A DNA stretch of 64,000 nt from UBA7455 sp026713185 (lineage in GTDB: Bacteria > Pseudomonadota > Gammaproteobacteria > Pseudomonadales > Azotimanducaceae), in NCBI GenBank assembly GCA_963665785.1, contig OY762456.1, forward strand, positions 2,046,001-2,110,000. The letters run 5' to 3'. The position numbers and the translations under genes are program-made. Positions within the stretch are counted from its first letter, which is position 1, and each line of letters opens with the position of its first letter. Of the stretch, positions 43,922 through 53,448 are shown in pieces. The notes beneath the pieces were generated by a model. The model was not told where the DNA came from. It saw only the letters and a program-made list of their open reading frames with translations, and searched no databases.

Positions 43922-44844
43922 GTCATGCCAAGTAGTTTGATAATACGTGGTGCTAGGTCAACCCCGGACAACTGATTGATCGTCAGTAATCCGCCAGGAT
44001 TAATGACATTGAACTCGATTACCCATGGATACGCCATATCCATACCAACGAAGTTGGCACCCTTTGACTGCAATAAGGTACCGATCTCCATACAATAGTC
44101 GACTTCTTCTGTTGTCAATGAGCAGGGTTGGCTTTTCGCACCTTGCAAAAGGTTCGTACGGTGGTCATTCACTGCATGGCGTTTGTATTGGCCGACTATC
44201 CTGCCATTGGCAAATAGCACTCGAGTTTCGCCGTTTTCAATTTCATCAATGTATTCCTGAAGCAATGTGTATTGATCCTGGTTTTGCCCACAGAGATACT
44301 TGAGGATGCTACGGTTGTTGGGATTTCCGGGTTTCAGCAAAAAGACATCACGCCCCAGGCTGCCGGCGGGAGGTTTGACAACCCAGGTTCTCGGCGACTC
44401 CTCAATAATTGTCAACAGCTTTTCCGGATCGCATCCCGCGTGTGTTTCCGGGTGCCGGATCATCTCCGGCATGCTGGCAATAAAATACTTGCTCTTCAGA
44501 TGCATGATGCTGTCCAGCGAATTGATGAACCGGACATTTTTACCAACGGTGTACAGCATCTGGAATTTATCCAGGAAGGAATTACGCTGACCCAGTGAAA
44601 ACAACCAGACAATATCAAATTCATCAAGGGTAAAAATGGTGAGGGGCGGAACGGGATCTCCATCGTTTATGGGTGCTGTGACATTCCAGCCGGATGCGGT
44701 TATCTGCGAATGTGACAATGCCAGTGAATCCACCAGGCACAGGCACACCTCACAATCATTATTCAGCAACTCGTTGGTAAATCTCAGATAATTACCATCA
44801 ACCAGGCGGTCACTTTCAGGTATCAGAAACAGAATCCTAATCAT
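43918..44844 (-). CDS. Glutathione-synthetase-like ATP-grasp protein
   Basis: The 308-aa protein resembles prokaryotic glutathione synthetase in its ATP-grasp part: WVVKPPAGSLGRDVFLL (nucleotide-binding loop), QEYIDEIENGETRVLFANG, and the metal-binding end FVGMDMAYPWVIEFNVINP. The N-terminal third (MIRILFLIPESDRL) is similar in layout but diverged. It could make glutathione or ligate another amino acid to a peptide or small molecule. No gshA lies nearby. The tRNA-Lys gene follows 40 bp downstream on the same strand. Family assignment is reasonable; the substrate is uncertain. Confidence 0.72.
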   Translation of the reverse strand: MIRILFLIPESDRLVDGNYLRFTNELLNNDCEVCLCLVDSLALSHSQITASGWNVTAPINDGDPVPPLTIFTLDEFDIVWLFSLGQRNSFLDKFQMLYTVGKNVRFINSLDSIMHLKSKYFIASMPEMIRHPETHAGCDPEKLLTIIEESPRTWVVKPPAGSLGRDVFLLKPGNPNNRSILKYLCGQNQDQYTLLQEYIDEIENGETRVLFANGRIVGQYKRHAVNDHRTNLLQGAKSQPCSLTTEEVDYCMEIGTLLQSKGANFVGMDMAYPWVIEFNVINPGGLLTINQLSGVDLAPRIIKLLGMT

Positions 44845-44912
44845 CCAGCAAATATATATGGTTTAAAAAGGGGTTATAATATCAGGACCGACGAAAAGGT
44901 CAGGTCACAAAT

Positions 44913-45944
44913 ATGGCTTCAATTGCATTCGATGTCCCGCTGCACCAGAGTCATCTGTTAAGTACGGCAGAAATCAAGGGCTACAAAGACAGGATCAGAA
45001 AGCTGCTGAAAGAACAGGATGCAGTATTGGTAGCCCATTACTACACGGATGACGCCATACAGGAACTGGCGGAAGATACAGGAGGTTGTGTTTCCGACTC
45101 ACTCGAGATGGCCCGTTTTGGTCATCGGCAGAGTGCAAACACGCTGGTGGTGGCAGGTGTCAGGTTCATGGGGGAAACCGCCAAAATCCTGAATCCGGAG
45201 AAGAGGGTGTTGATGCCAACACTGGAGGCTACCTGTTCTCTGGATATTGGTTGTCCGATAGATGCGTTTGCTGCTTTCTGTGATGACCACCCGGACCGGA
45301 CTGTGGTCGTATATGCCAACACTTCGGCTGCTGTTAAAGCCCGTTCCGATTGGGTGGTGACTTCCAGTATTGCCCTGGAAGTAGCGGAATATCTGATGGA
45401 CGAGGATGAAAAATTACTCTGGGCTCCAGATAAATACCTTGGCGGATATATCCAGCGCGAGACCGGTGCAGATATGGTGATGTGGGATGGCTCCTGCATT
45501 GTCCATGAAGAATTCAAGGCTCGTGGGTTGCGTGACCTGATGAATGTATACCCTGACGCGGCTGTACTCGTACATCCGGAATCACCGGAAGCGGTCATTG
45601 ACCTGGCTGATGTGGTGGGTTCCACGACACAGATCATACGTGCTTCCCGGGAATTGCCTAATGAGAAATTCATCGTGGCAACAGACAAGGGGATATTCCA
45701 TAAAATGCGTCTGACCGCTCCCGACAAGATATTCATCGAGGCGCCGACGGCCGGTAGCGGAGCGACTTGTCGAAGCTGTGCACATTGTCCATGGATGGGT
45801 ATGAATGCACTGGATAATCTTGAACAGTCACTGCAGGAAGGCAGCAACGAAATCGTTATTGATCCTGTGATTGGCGAGCGGGCTTTATTGCCGCTGGAGC
45901 GGATGGTCAGATTTGCCGAAAGCAACACGATTCGGCGGCGTTAA
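44913..45944 (+). CDS. nadA: Quinolinate synthase
   Basis: The 343-aa iron-sulfur enzyme condenses iminoaspartate with dihydroxyacetone phosphate to quinolinate, a precursor of NAD. Candidate cluster cysteines lie in EATCSLDIGC, WDGSCIVHEEF and TCRSCAHCPWMGMN, and the VAHYYTDDAIQELA and KYLGGYIQRETGA motifs are typical. A perfect TATAAT occurs at 44875-44880 without a clear -35. The last 4 bp overlap the opposing M48 protease gene. Confidence 0.96.
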   Translation: MASIAFDVPLHQSHLLSTAEIKGYKDRIRKLLKEQDAVLVAHYYTDDAIQELAEDTGGCVSDSLEMARFGHRQSANTLVVAGVRFMGETAKILNPEKRVLMPTLEATCSLDIGCPIDAFAAFCDDHPDRTVVVYANTSAAVKARSDWVVTSSIALEVAEYLMDEDEKLLWAPDKYLGGYIQRETGADMVMWDGSCIVHEEFKARGLRDLMNVYPDAAVLVHPESPEAVIDLADVVGSTTQIIRASRELPNEKFIVATDKGIFHKMRLTAPDKIFIEAPTAGSGATCRSCAHCPWMGMNALDNLEQSLQEGSNEIVIDPVIGERALLPLERMVRFAESNTIRRR

Positions 45945-47410
45945 TTCTCTTTCAGTTTCTGGATTTCCGCTATCTTCTGCTTCATTTTTGTTTCAAGTTG
46001 AAAATTGCGCCTGACCAATGGTAATCCATACTCAAGTTGTTTGAGTGCCTGATCAAAATTTCCCCTCAGGACAAAGTACTCTGCCCGGGCCCAGTGTACG
46101 CCGGGAATATCGTCGGCCAAACCTGCGGTTTCTGCAAGGTGATACCAGAGGTAATCATCGTTACTGCGTCTGCTGGTGAGGTCCAGTAGTACTTTTTGTG
46201 CTTCTTCGTATCGATGAACGTTGTTTAGAGCCCGGGCGTAGATCATGGTCAGGGGATAGTTGTCAGGGCTGATACTCAATGCTGTCTCCAACAATGAGAT
46301 GGCCATATCATAGCGCTCCGCTTTCAGGTGGATTTCGGCTTCTGCTGCCAACAGGGCGATCTTGTCGGGGTAATTCTCAAGGAGTGGACGCAGGTTGGTC
46401 ATGGCTTCATCCAATTCCGCTTTGGCGGTCAACGATAAGACCAGTCCATAAGCATTGGCTGTGGATTTAACCTTGTCTTCATGGGACATCCCTTTAATAA
46501 AGACAGGATTGAGATCAACTGTAGAATCAGCCGTTATGACCCTCGCCCGGGCCTTCATCAGATGAAAGTCGATGTTGAGTGGAAACTCCTTCCTGGCATA
46601 GCTCTCGGTCTGGTTATAGGCATCGGCGATTCTTGATCTTGTGACAGGATGAGAGCGCAGAAATTCCGGAATCTGATCAGTGTTGTAACGAGTTGCCTGT
46701 TCCAGTCGCTCGAACATGTAGGCCATTGCCCGCGGGTCCATTTCCGCTTTATTGAGATTAGTGATGCCAACCCGGTCGGCTTCGGCTTCTCTGGCACGGC
46801 TGTGGCGTAGTTGTTGTGATAACCCGGCGCCCTGGGAAGCAGTGAGCGTCGCCAACCCGGCATCGGTACCTACCGTGGTCATCAATACTATGCTTGCCAG
46901 CAATCCGGCTACATTGATGGCCATGGTTTTCTTTCCCTGTTCTACCCCGCGAGCATAGTGGCGCTGACTGATGTGGGCCAGTTCATGGGTCAGAATAGCC
47001 GACAATTCGTGTTCAGTCTCTGCATAAAAAAATAACCCGTGGTGGACTCCCACGATACCACCCGGAACGGCAAAGGCGTTGAGAACCGGACTTTTGACAA
47101 TAACCAGGTCCAGTCTTCTGTCCTTGAGTTGACTGTGGTAAACCAGCTTGTAGATCAGATGTTCCAGATAGTCCTGTAGCAGTGGGTCATCAACCGTTGG
47201 CGCCGAGGCGCGTAACGAACGCAGAAAGCCCTGGCCGATTTCACGTTCCTGATTCAAAGATACGATACCTGATGAGGCATCGCCCAGTGTCGGCAGGTTC
47301 TGATCAACAGCACTCCAGACATTGAAAGAGATCAGACATGACAGAACTGTCACACAGGATATGACGAGTCTGGCATAATGGGTCGAGAAAAGTTGAAAGA
47401 TCCGTGTCAC
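45941..47410 (-). CDS. BepA-like M48 metalloprotease with TPRs
   Basis: The roughly 489-aa periplasmic zinc protease has an N-terminal signal peptide, an M48 domain with HELAH (about residues 142-146) and the third-ligand segment REAEADRVG, and C-terminal TPRs from about residue 295. This is the layout of BepA (YfgC), which degrades or rescues stalled LptD and other outer-membrane proteins. The start is uncertain: GTG at 47410 gives a compact signal peptide, TTG at 47437 is the longest option, and neither has a good ribosome site. It converges on nadA with a 4-bp overlap. Confidence 0.87.
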   Translation of the reverse strand: MTRIFQLFSTHYARLVISCVTVLSCLISFNVWSAVDQNLPTLGDASSGIVSLNQEREIGQGFLRSLRASAPTVDDPLLQDYLEHLIYKLVYHSQLKDRRLDLVIVKSPVLNAFAVPGGIVGVHHGLFFYAETEHELSAILTHELAHISQRHYARGVEQGKKTMAINVAGLLASIVLMTTVGTDAGLATLTASQGAGLSQQLRHSRAREAEADRVGITNLNKAEMDPRAMAYMFERLEQATRYNTDQIPEFLRSHPVTRSRIADAYNQTESYARKEFPLNIDFHLMKARARVITADSTVDLNPVFIKGMSHEDKVKSTANAYGLVLSLTAKAELDEAMTNLRPLLENYPDKIALLAAEAEIHLKAERYDMAISLLETALSISPDNYPLTMIYARALNNVHRYEEAQKVLLDLTSRRSNDDYLWYHLAETAGLADDIPGVHWARAEYFVLRGNFDQALKQLEYGLPLVRRNFQLETKMKQKIAEIQKLKEN

Positions 47411-47568
47411 TTTTATAATGATAATAAAGACTGGCAATGTTAGACCGATGATTGGTCATTATGTTCAGGCAGTCAGGAACTGCACAGACAGTTGATCCTG
47501 TTAATCTGTCATGTTTTTCCATTATAGTATGGTCAACAGGAGAATTCTGTCAGTAAAGAGATATTGTG

Positions 47569-47796
47569 ATGAAGATCGATGAAAAACTGGACACATGCGG
47601 CCTGAATTGCCCATTGCCTTTGTTAAAGGCCAAGCAGGCACTGAATTCCATGACCAGTGGGCTGGTGCTTGAAGTAATCAGTACTGACCCGGGTTCGGTA
47701 CGGGATTTTGAGGTGTTCTCCAACCAGAGCGGTCATGCATTGTTGAAGAGCAGTGAAGACGATGGCGTTTATTGTTACTGGCTGCGCAAGGCCTGA
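47569..47796 (+). CDS. TusA-family sulfur-carrier protein
   Basis: The 75-aa protein has the TusA fold and the conserved CGLNCPLPLLKAK motif with the persulfide-carrying cysteine. TusA relays sulfur from IscS to tRNA thiolation and molybdenum cofactor, but many small TusA-like proteins have other sulfur-transfer roles. The ATG at 47569 has AAAGAG eight bases upstream; a GTG precedes it by one codon. It ends 8 bp before the permease gene, as commonly seen for this pair. Confidence 0.88.
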   Translation: MKIDEKLDTCGLNCPLPLLKAKQALNSMTSGLVLEVISTDPGSVRDFEVFSNQSGHALLKSSEDDGVYCYWLRKA

Positions 47797-47804
47797 GGTT
47801 GCAT

Positions 47805-48866
47805 ATGTTTGAAGTTGTCTATGGTTGGATCAATAAGTACCTTTCTAACGAAGAAGCGGTGTTGTTTATCGTTATTCTGATTGGTTTTTTCGTGGTGATC
47901 ATCACCATGGGATCTATCCTGGGGCCATTGCTGACCGGTATCGTACTAGCCTATGTAATGCAGGATATCAGCAAGAATCTTGTCCGGTTGCAGATACCAG
48001 GATGGCTGGCATTGACTATCACCTATTTTCTTTTTCTGGGTGGCTTTATCGGTTTCCTGCTCTTTATCATCCCTCATGTCGGGCGGCAGATGCAGAATCT
48101 GTTCAATGAACTGCCCAACATGATTGACCGGGCTCAGGAGATGTTGGCCGGATTGCCACAAAATTACCCCAATCTTATATCGGATCAACAGATACAGTTA
48201 TGGGTCGATACCTTGAACAGCAATACTTCCAGTATTACACAGTGGATTGTCTCCTATTCAATTTCCCAGTTGCCGGTACTCGTATCACTTGTCATCTACA
48301 TTTTGCTGGTGCCCATACTGGTGCTGTTCCTGCTCAAGGATAAAGACCGCATCCTGGCCTGGTGCCTGTCTTTTCTGCCCGGAAACCGACCTTTGATGAA
48401 TCAGGTTGGTGTTGAAATGAACATGCAGATGGCGAACTATATTCGTGGCAAGTTCTACGAATTTCTCATTGTTGGTGTTGCAAGTTATATCCTGTTTATG
48501 ATGTTCGGCCTTAACTACGCACTGCTCCTGGCTTTTCTGGTAGGTCTCTCCGTCATCGTACCGTATCTGGGGTTCATCGTAGTGACCATTCCGGTTCTGA
48601 TAATTGCCTGGCTGCAATTCGGCTGGTCCGCCACCCTTTTTTATATCGCACTGGCATACTTCATTCTGCAGGGTCTCGATGGCATGGTTCTCGTGCCTTT
48701 GCTGTTTTCCGAAGCGGTTAATCTGCACCCCATTGCCATTATTATTGCTGTGCTGGTATTTGGTAGCTGGTGGGGTCTATGGGGGGTATTTTTTGCCATT
48801 CCACTGGCAACGCTGGTTAAAGCCATTATCACGGCCTGGCCTTCCAGGGCCGAGGAAGCGACATGA
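47805..48866 (+). CDS. AI-2E/PerM-family membrane transporter
   Basis: The 353-aa inner-membrane protein has about eight helices, a periplasmic or amphipathic middle segment (about 90-150) and the family motifs LKDKDRILAW, GVASYILFMMFGLNYALLLAFLVGLS and PYLGFIV. Members include TqsA (AI-2 export) and PerM, and some are Na+/H+ antiporters; the substrate is unknown here. The ATG at 47805 has GAGG six bases upstream. Confidence 0.88.
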   Translation: MFEVVYGWINKYLSNEEAVLFIVILIGFFVVIITMGSILGPLLTGIVLAYVMQDISKNLVRLQIPGWLALTITYFLFLGGFIGFLLFIIPHVGRQMQNLFNELPNMIDRAQEMLAGLPQNYPNLISDQQIQLWVDTLNSNTSSITQWIVSYSISQLPVLVSLVIYILLVPILVLFLLKDKDRILAWCLSFLPGNRPLMNQVGVEMNMQMANYIRGKFYEFLIVGVASYILFMMFGLNYALLLAFLVGLSVIVPYLGFIVVTIPVLIIAWLQFGWSATLFYIALAYFILQGLDGMVLVPLLFSEAVNLHPIAIIIAVLVFGSWWGLWGVFFAIPLATLVKAIITAWPSRAEEAT

Positions 48867-48929
48867 CCTTTGTATTGTTAACGAGGGTTTCTCCCGGTAA
48901 TATAACCGGTTTCCAGAGAAGGCATTTCC

Positions 48930-49808
48930 ATGATTTCAGGTAGCATCGTCGCACTGGTGACGCCAATGGATACAGAAGGCAACATCGACTGGGAAGCCCT
49001 GGACAGCCTTCTGGATTGGCACGTGGATATGGGTACCTGTGCTATTGTTCCCGTGGGTACAACAGGCGAATCCTCTACGGTAACGCCCCAGGAGCATTGT
49101 GAAATTATTCAGCATGTGGTGCAACATGTTAACGGTCGCCTTCCAGTCATCGCCGGGACGGGCGCCAACGCTACCAGTGAGGCGATAGAACTCACACAGG
49201 TCGCAAAAGAGGCTGGAGCGGATGCCTGTCTGCTGGTCACGCCCTATTACAATAAACCAACACAGGAAGGTCTTTATCAGCATTACAGGGCAATTGCGGA
49301 AGCGGTGGACCTGCCGCAGGTTCTCTACAACGTACCTGGGAGGACCGCCTGTGACATGTTGCCGGAAACTGTCTCCCGGCTTGCCGATATCAGGCAGGTG
49401 GTAGCCATCAAGGAGGCGACGGGAGATATTGACAGAACCAGACAGATTCTGTCTCTTTGCGATAATAAAATGATTGTTTATTCGGGGGACGATGCAACAG
49501 CCTGTGATCTCATGTTGTCTGGCGCCAGTGGCACCATCAGCGTGACAGCAAATGTTGCCCCGGCGAAAATGGCAGCGATGTGTAATGCGGCCGTTGCCGG
49601 CAACAGGGAAGAGGCAAAGTCCATTGATGAATCCCTGACCGGACTGCACAACAATCTGTTCCTGGAGTCCAATCCCATACCGGCGAAGTGGGCGCTGGCC
49701 GAAATGGGACGAATCAGGAAAGGAATCAGACTTCCGCTGACGGAATTATCATCGGAGTACCATGACGCACTTCGTGATGCCATGCGTCAAGCCGGTGTGA
49801 CCAACTGA
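48930..49808 (+). CDS. dapA: 4-hydroxy-tetrahydrodipicolinate synthase
   Basis: The 292-aa TIM-barrel aldolase condenses pyruvate with aspartate semialdehyde in lysine and diaminopimelate synthesis. The Schiff-base lysine is Lys161 in VAIKEATGD, with Tyr133 in LYNVPGRT and the GTTGES motif near 43-48. The length equals that of E. coli DapA. bamC begins 1 bp after its stop, the usual dapA-bamC pairing. Confidence 0.97.
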   Translation: MISGSIVALVTPMDTEGNIDWEALDSLLDWHVDMGTCAIVPVGTTGESSTVTPQEHCEIIQHVVQHVNGRLPVIAGTGANATSEAIELTQVAKEAGADACLLVTPYYNKPTQEGLYQHYRAIAEAVDLPQVLYNVPGRTACDMLPETVSRLADIRQVVAIKEATGDIDRTRQILSLCDNKMIVYSGDDATACDLMLSGASGTISVTANVAPAKMAAMCNAAVAGNREEAKSIDESLTGLHNNLFLESNPIPAKWALAEMGRIRKGIRLPLTELSSEYHDALRDAMRQAGVTN

Positions 49809-49809
49809 A

Positions 49810-50883
49810 ATGCAACGAATTGGATTGATTCTCATAACACTGAGCCTGTCCGGGTGCTGGTTTGGCAATGATGAGTTACGCGAACGCCTGGAGAGGGGTC
49901 AGACCAGGCATGTAGTCATCCCGGAAGGACTCGATACGCCAGTATTCGTGGATTCGATGCCGATTCCTGAAGTGGATGATACTAGAGGCCTTGCAGACCA
50001 GGATTTCAAGATAGGACTGCCGGAGGCTTTGAGTACAACCTTTGGGGTAGAGAAAGTTGTTATCAGAAAGCTGGGTGATGACCGATGGGTTTTCCTGGAC
50101 ACGCCGCCGTCAACAGTCTGGTCCGGAATTCTGGAGTTCTGGGAGAATAATAATCTGATTATAGCCTCGGCGGACCCCGGCACCGGCATCATCGAAAGCA
50201 ATTGGTTACCTTCGAATGGTACAGGTGAAGCTGTCTTTGATACCATCAAACAGGATCTGTTGCAGACATCGGCAAACTGGCAACACAAATTCCGACTGCG
50301 GATTGAACCCGGTGTACGTACCGGTAGTACCGAGATTTCACTGAAACACAGACGCAGGCCTCTCACCGGTCCCGTGCGGCTTGATGTTGACTGGCGCGAA
50401 AAATCGGATGACGGTGAACTTGAAGGTGCCGTATTGACTGCACTGGCCTGGTACCTTGGAGAGAATATAGACCAGGAACAGACTGTTTCACTGATTGCTT
50501 CCGGGCTACAGGAGCAAAGGACAGAATTGGTGACTGACCGGGAACGCCCTGTTCTCAAGTATCGCCTTGATTTCAACCGTGCCTGGGCAACAGTTGGCGC
50601 CGCGCTTGAGAACGCACGCATCAACGTGGAGGATCTCAATCGATCAGAGGCAAATTATTATGTGTCGTTCTCGATCGACCACAAGCCAAAACAGGGATTC
50701 TTCAGTCGCCTGTTAAAACGGGGTGATGGACCAAAGCAGTCTGGTGGCGGAGATAAATATCTGGTACACCTGCAATCAGACAATGATGAAGTGCATGTCA
50801 CTGTGCTCAAGGACAAGACCACACTGGCAGATGCCCTGACCGCTGAACGTCTGTTAAAGATCATCAAGGAGTATTCGACGTAA
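49810..50883 (+). CDS. bamC: Outer-membrane assembly lipoprotein BamC
   Basis: The 357-aa lipoprotein of the BAM complex has the lipobox LSGC (Cys16), an unstructured N-terminal segment that contacts BamD in homologues (residues 17-95, VVIPEGLDTPVFVD), and two helix-grip domains (about 95-220 and 240-350). It sits directly after dapA as in enterics. It is longer than typical BamC through a basic loop near 290-310. Confidence 0.9.
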   Translation: MQRIGLILITLSLSGCWFGNDELRERLERGQTRHVVIPEGLDTPVFVDSMPIPEVDDTRGLADQDFKIGLPEALSTTFGVEKVVIRKLGDDRWVFLDTPPSTVWSGILEFWENNNLIIASADPGTGIIESNWLPSNGTGEAVFDTIKQDLLQTSANWQHKFRLRIEPGVRTGSTEISLKHRRRPLTGPVRLDVDWREKSDDGELEGAVLTALAWYLGENIDQEQTVSLIASGLQEQRTELVTDRERPVLKYRLDFNRAWATVGAALENARINVEDLNRSEANYYVSFSIDHKPKQGFFSRLLKRGDGPKQSGGGDKYLVHLQSDNDEVHVTVLKDKTTLADALTAERLLKIIKEYST

Positions 50884-50884
50884 C

Positions 50885-51670
50885 GTGCAAGTGGCGTCTC
50901 TTGGCAGTGGCAGTCGCGGTAACGGTACATTGATTGAGGATGGAGATACCTGTCTCCTTGTTGATCTGGGTTTTTCAGTCAGGGAAACCGTGCATAGACT
51001 GGAACGTCTCGATCGCCTGCCTTCTGATATTAATGCCGTTCTGGTAACCCATGAGCACTCGGACCATATAAGCGGTGTTTTACCCTTTATCCTGCGCTTT
51101 GATATACCGGTTTTCATGACAGCCGGTACCCGTGATTCAAGGGCTTACACAAAGATCTGTGAAAAAATGGGCGCCTTCAACCCGGTAGAATGTTTCAGCC
51201 CCCACAAGCCTTTTACCATAGGCAGTATTACTATAGAACCTGTCGCTGTCCCCCATGATGCCAGTGAACCCTGCCAATTCGTTTTCTCCAACGGTGTCCA
51301 TCGAGTTGGACTGCTGACCGATACCGGGTACATTACGCCACATGTCCAACGGCAGTATCAAAACCTTGATGTACTGCTGCTGGAGTCCAATTATGATCCT
51401 GAAATGCTGGATTCCGGTCCCTATCCCTATCGGTTAAAACAACGGATCAGTGGCTCACAGGGCCATCTCAGCAATGCACAGGCGGCTTCACTACTCGCCG
51501 GAATTGATATGAGGCGGTTGCAACATCTGGTGATCAGTCATATCAGCGAAAAAAATAACCTGCCTGCTCTGGTCACATCTGCAATGGCAGAAGTTCTGGA
51601 CGACTGGCGTGGTGAATTGACACTGGCGGGTCAGGACGATGGTACGCAATGGATAACGCCATTCGGATGA
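50885..51670 (+). CDS. Metallo-beta-lactamase-fold hydrolase, YycJ-like
   Basis: The 261-aa cytoplasmic protein has the MBL signature THEHSDHISG (residues 58-67), an earlier SLGSGSRGNGTL segment and further metal ligands in VPHDASEP and LESNYD. It belongs with YycJ/WalJ-type nuclease-like hydrolases. It starts with GTG one base after the bamC stop, so it is in the dapA-bamC operon, as often seen in Gammaproteobacteria. The substrate is unknown; nucleic acid is possible. Confidence 0.88.
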   Translation: MQVASLGSGSRGNGTLIEDGDTCLLVDLGFSVRETVHRLERLDRLPSDINAVLVTHEHSDHISGVLPFILRFDIPVFMTAGTRDSRAYTKICEKMGAFNPVECFSPHKPFTIGSITIEPVAVPHDASEPCQFVFSNGVHRVGLLTDTGYITPHVQRQYQNLDVLLLESNYDPEMLDSGPYPYRLKQRISGSQGHLSNAQAASLLAGIDMRRLQHLVISHISEKNNLPALVTSAMAEVLDDWRGELTLAGQDDGTQWITPFG

Positions 51671-51719
51671 AAAATATCATCCAAACAGTTAGGCTACGTT
51701 TTTTCATGGGAAGTAATCA

Positions 51720-52574
51720 ATGAATGTGGCAGCCAATATAGTTGATGTCAGTGCCGGGAATTTTCAGACAGATGTTGTTGAAAAATCCATGCAGATGCCG
51801 GTACTGCTGGAGTTTTATGCAGAATCAGCGGAACCCAGTCGTCAACTCTCCATAGTACTTCGGCAATTGGTGGGGGAGTACCAGGGTAAGTTCCTGTTGG
51901 CTCGTGTAGATGTTCAGTCCAATGCCCAACTGGTACAGCAGTTGGGCATTAGAACGCTCCCGTCCATCAAGGTCATCTCACAGGGTAAAATGGTGCAGGA
52001 TCTGGAAGGTCCTCAGGATGCTCAAGCCCTCCGGTCCCTGCTCGATCAACTCACCCTGAGTCCAATGGATCGAATCAGGGAACAGATCAACAGCCTGCTC
52101 GCAGATGGGCAACGTTCCCGGGCGATTGAAATGCTGCAGCAGTTGGTCTCCCGGGAACCACAGAATTACGGCTTGCAGGTGGAACTTTGTGATCTGTTGA
52201 TTATGGAAGGCCGGGGCGCCGAAGCTAAACAGATGCTGTCTTTGATACCCGGGGATACTGCAGGAATCGAGAAGCCTGAAAGTCGTCTGGAATTTATTTC
52301 ACTGGTGGCAGACCTGCCGTCAATCGTGGAGTTGCAGTCCAGTCTCGAGGAAAATGGTAACGACTTGCAGCTTAAATTGCATCTGGCCTATCGCCTCATT
52401 GCTGACGATCAGATGGAAGCCGCGCTTGATCTTCTTCTGTCGATTCTGCAGTTTGACAGGGACTGGGAGGAGCAGAAAGCACGTACGACTATGATAAAAG
52501 TGTTCAATCTGTTGGGGAAGGGCAATGAACTTGCAACCCGTTACCGGCGAAAAATGTTCACCTTCCTGCACTAG
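51720..52574 (+). CDS. CnoX/YbbN-like thioredoxin-fold TPR protein without active-site cysteines
   Basis: The 284-aa protein joins a thioredoxin-fold domain (1-112) to TPR-like helices (about 115-284). Where thioredoxin has WCGPCK it reads SAEPSR (residues 36-41), so both redox cysteines are absent. The cis-proline segment (GIRTLPSIKVIS) is kept. E. coli CnoX, which holds unfolded proteins for GroEL and DnaK after hypochlorite stress, also lacks a CxxC redox pair. A holdase role is therefore likely (inference). GGAAG lies six bases before the ATG. Confidence 0.86.
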   Translation: MNVAANIVDVSAGNFQTDVVEKSMQMPVLLEFYAESAEPSRQLSIVLRQLVGEYQGKFLLARVDVQSNAQLVQQLGIRTLPSIKVISQGKMVQDLEGPQDAQALRSLLDQLTLSPMDRIREQINSLLADGQRSRAIEMLQQLVSREPQNYGLQVELCDLLIMEGRGAEAKQMLSLIPGDTAGIEKPESRLEFISLVADLPSIVELQSSLEENGNDLQLKLHLAYRLIADDQMEAALDLLLSILQFDRDWEEQKARTTMIKVFNLLGKGNELATRYRRKMFTFLH

Positions 52575-52832
52575 TTTCTCCTGTTGAGGGGATAGTTTTA
52601 CTTAATTGAGGCTGTTCGCAGATGGCTTTGGGTCGGACTTTGTGAGGGTTGGAAGCTGGTTAGAGTGATCGGGTATTTCTGTAATACTTGTTGGCAATTT
52701 CGTTTGCATTCATACTATGTGCAGAAGATGTTGTCACTGGCCGCCGGACGCCTGGCAACTTGAATGTATGCGGGATTATAAAGAAGGGTAGTTATTACCT
52801 TCTGTTCAGCGTGTTATCAGGAGATCATTAAT

Positions 52833-53351
52833 ATGTCTATTTCACTTTACGATATCAGTGTCATTAATTTTCAGCAGATTCTGGGTGCAGTCTCGGGATA
52901 TCTCTCCAAAGGTCGAGAGTACTGTGAGGAAAATGACATTGATCTTGATGGCGTAGTGAAGACACGCTTATATCCGGATATGTTGCCCTTTGGTTTCCAA
53001 CTCATTTCTGTGGCGCATCATTCACTCGGCGCATTACAGGGAGTCGAAGCAGGTGTCTTTATGCCGCCTCCCCGACTGAAGCTTGATTATGGAGAACTCC
53101 AGGATCGGGTACTGGAAGCGCAAGCTGGATTGAAACAGTATTCCAGAGAATCGGTGAATGCCCTGATGGGCAAAGATATGGAGTTCAGGAGGGGAGAATC
53201 CGGTGTTCCATTCAAGGCTGAAGACTTTCTGATGTCATTTTCGCTGCCCAACTTCTATTTTCATGCGACCACTGCATATGACATCCTGCGTATGAAGGGT
53301 GTCCCTCTGGGCAAGATGGATTTTCTGGGTCAGTTGCGTATCAACAAGTAA
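52833..53351 (+). CDS. DUF1993 domain protein
   Basis: The 172-aa soluble protein covers the full length of the DUF1993 family, helical proteins related to DinB-like four-helix bundles. The conserved LYPDMLPFGFQL segment, the paired histidines in SVAHHSLGAL and the C-terminal LPNFYFHATTAYDILR match. A metal site formed by the histidines is plausible. AGGAG lies nine bases before the ATG. It appears to be a single-gene unit after a 258-bp gap in which nothing definite was seen. No function is known. Confidence 0.85.
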   Translation: MSISLYDISVINFQQILGAVSGYLSKGREYCEENDIDLDGVVKTRLYPDMLPFGFQLISVAHHSLGALQGVEAGVFMPPPRLKLDYGELQDRVLEAQAGLKQYSRESVNALMGKDMEFRRGESGVPFKAEDFLMSFSLPNFYFHATTAYDILRMKGVPLGKMDFLGQLRINK

Positions 53352-53448
53352 GCAACACTGGATTATCTGCAGCATAAAACCAATTCGAGTTGGTCATCAA
53401 CCATCCATAACTGCATAATGCAGGGTCTTGTGGTGTGGGGTTCTGTCG

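Noticed and set aside
44875..44880. TATAAT ahead of nadA as a promoter
   Set aside because: No -35 match was found at 16-18 bp, so it is mentioned in the nadA entry but not listed as a promoter.
45122..45928. 268-aa open frame on the minus strand
   Set aside because: It is antisense to nadA, with Ser/Arg-rich composition typical of a shadow frame.
49899..50639. 246-aa open frame on the minus strand
   Set aside because: It is antisense to bamC, Ser-rich, with no recognisable domain.
53374..53422. Two small hairpins after the DUF1993 gene as a terminator
   Set aside because: Stems are only about 5 bp and no T-run follows.
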